Origin: a virus
Length of the DNA stretch: 64,000 bases
Strand: one strand, 5' to 3'
IMG/VR virus record: IMGVR_UViG_3300021432_000008
Span: 1-64,000 of that record
The notes under the pieces were generated by a model. That model was not told the origin of the DNA, did not search any database, and saw only the letters and a program-made list of their open reading frames with translations. The number at the start of each line of letters is the position of its first letter. Position 1 is the first letter of the stretch. Both the position numbers and the translations under genes were made by a program. Below, piece after piece: positions 63,504-64,000 of the stretch.

Positions 63504-64000
63504 TCACTGAGGTTTGACTGGAAAGCCCACTTGCCCAAAGGGCGCCACCGTCCCGCCCCCCACCACCACGCACGACGCCGTCCACGGGCCGGGCGAGCTG
63601 AGATCCCCCAGGAACGTCCACGCCCCACCGCTGGTCCACACACCGTTGCCGACGCTGTTGTTGAGCGAGAAGTGGTCGGCGTCGATCTTCGTGATGACCC
63701 ACGTTCCGTTCGCGGCCGTGTTGCCCAGCACCCCTGTGATAGTGACCACCTGATTCGTCAGCCGGCCGTGGGCAACGCTGGTGACGACGATGGGGCTGGC
63801 GTTGCTGGCGGCGGTGATGTTGCCCGTTATCGGCGCGGTCGCCGTCGAGCCGGCCAGTGTCGTGTATGCGGCCACCGTGATGTAGGCGAACCCGGTCGGG
63901 TTGTTGGGGTCGGTGGCGCTGTTGTAGGGCGCCGGGGCCGCGATGACGCTCGGCGTGACGCTGAACGACGTACCATCGGGACGGATGAAGGTTGCCGTTG
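63504..64000 (-). CDS. Beta-sandwich structural protein, N-terminus beyond window
   Basis: The frame is open to the right edge. ATFIRPDGTSFSVTPSVIAA, then SVAHGRLTNQVVTITGVLGN, TAANGTWVITKIDADHFSL and GNGVWTSGGAW match a repeat domain often seen in phage tail and baseplate proteins (HG...G..V.I.GV.G...ANGTW.IT..D...F.L). Its place upstream of terminase is unusual, so it may be a separate moron or fibre gene. Confidence 0.6.
   Translation of the reverse strand, partial: TATFIRPDGTSFSVTPSVIAAPAPYNSATDPNNPTGFAYITVAAYTTLAGSTATAPITGNITAASNASPIVVTSVAHGRLTNQVVTITGVLGNTAANGTWVITKIDADHFSLNNSVGNGVWTSGGAWTFLGDLSSPGPWTASCVVVGGGTVAPFGQVGFPVKPQ

Overview
The window looks like the inside of a large temperate tailed-phage genome, free or integrated, whose host is probably a Gemmataceae-like planctomycete. 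It contains no host housekeeping genes, rRNA or recognisable tRNA. The phage call rests on an ERF-type annealing protein, a tyrosine integrase, a terminase pair, a DUF935-like portal, a capsid protein with its assembly genes, and a tail module. The host call is an inference from several proteins in planctomycete-typical families: TIGR02996-like modules, 'RLFAVACCR' and 'RGCWAVDLLLGK' motifs, and a Cys-rich family with a [15 protein letters not shown] motif. The DNA is GC-rich and many starts are GTG or TTG.

Layout. From 1 to 6.9 kb a leftward early block carries ERF, a small XRE regulator with repeated operators, a CsrA-type RNA-binding regulator, zinc-ribbon proteins and a ParB-like protein. 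These small genes are often stacked with 4-bp stop/start overlaps. A divergent control region with two near-identical promoters sits at 6.9-7.05 kb and drives a short rightward trio. From 12.9 to 7.7 kb a leftward block includes a DNA methyltransferase, a DUF4262-like protein and more zinc-ribbon proteins. From 12.9 to 15.2 kb lies the most interesting locus: a seven-repeat CRISPR array downstream of a small gene and a 384-aa TnpB/Cas12-like protein, all leftward from one promoter. The effector keeps only a fragment of the RuvC motif set. No adaptation genes are visible. From 15.3 to 20.3 kb there is a regulatory and accessory segment (divergent operator region, HTH_17 protein, rightward accessory genes) ending in the integrase.

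From 63.9 down to 20.3 kb runs a leftward structural and packaging programme: small and large terminase, several DNA- or transcription-related fusions, a portal fused to a metalloprotease-like domain, very large head-associated proteins, capsid assembly and major capsid, tail tube, a possible frameshifted tail chaperone, a Pro/Ala-rich protein, and tail or receptor proteins. Rightward islands interrupt it: a membrane-protein gene at 29.8 kb, two tandem HNH genes beside the capsid gene, and an accessory cluster at 44.1-46.1 kb headed by a ribbon-helix-helix regulator.

The phage seems rich in pieces resembling host control machinery: an RNA polymerase alpha-CTD-like domain, a ClpC-type N-domain fused to a DUF2158-like domain, CsrA, and a possibly nuclease-dead CRISPR effector. 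Together they suggest, but do not prove, a lifestyle built on binding and regulation. A family of dispersed hairpin elements, including two identical 40-bp copies in opposite orientation inside different genes, runs through the head region.
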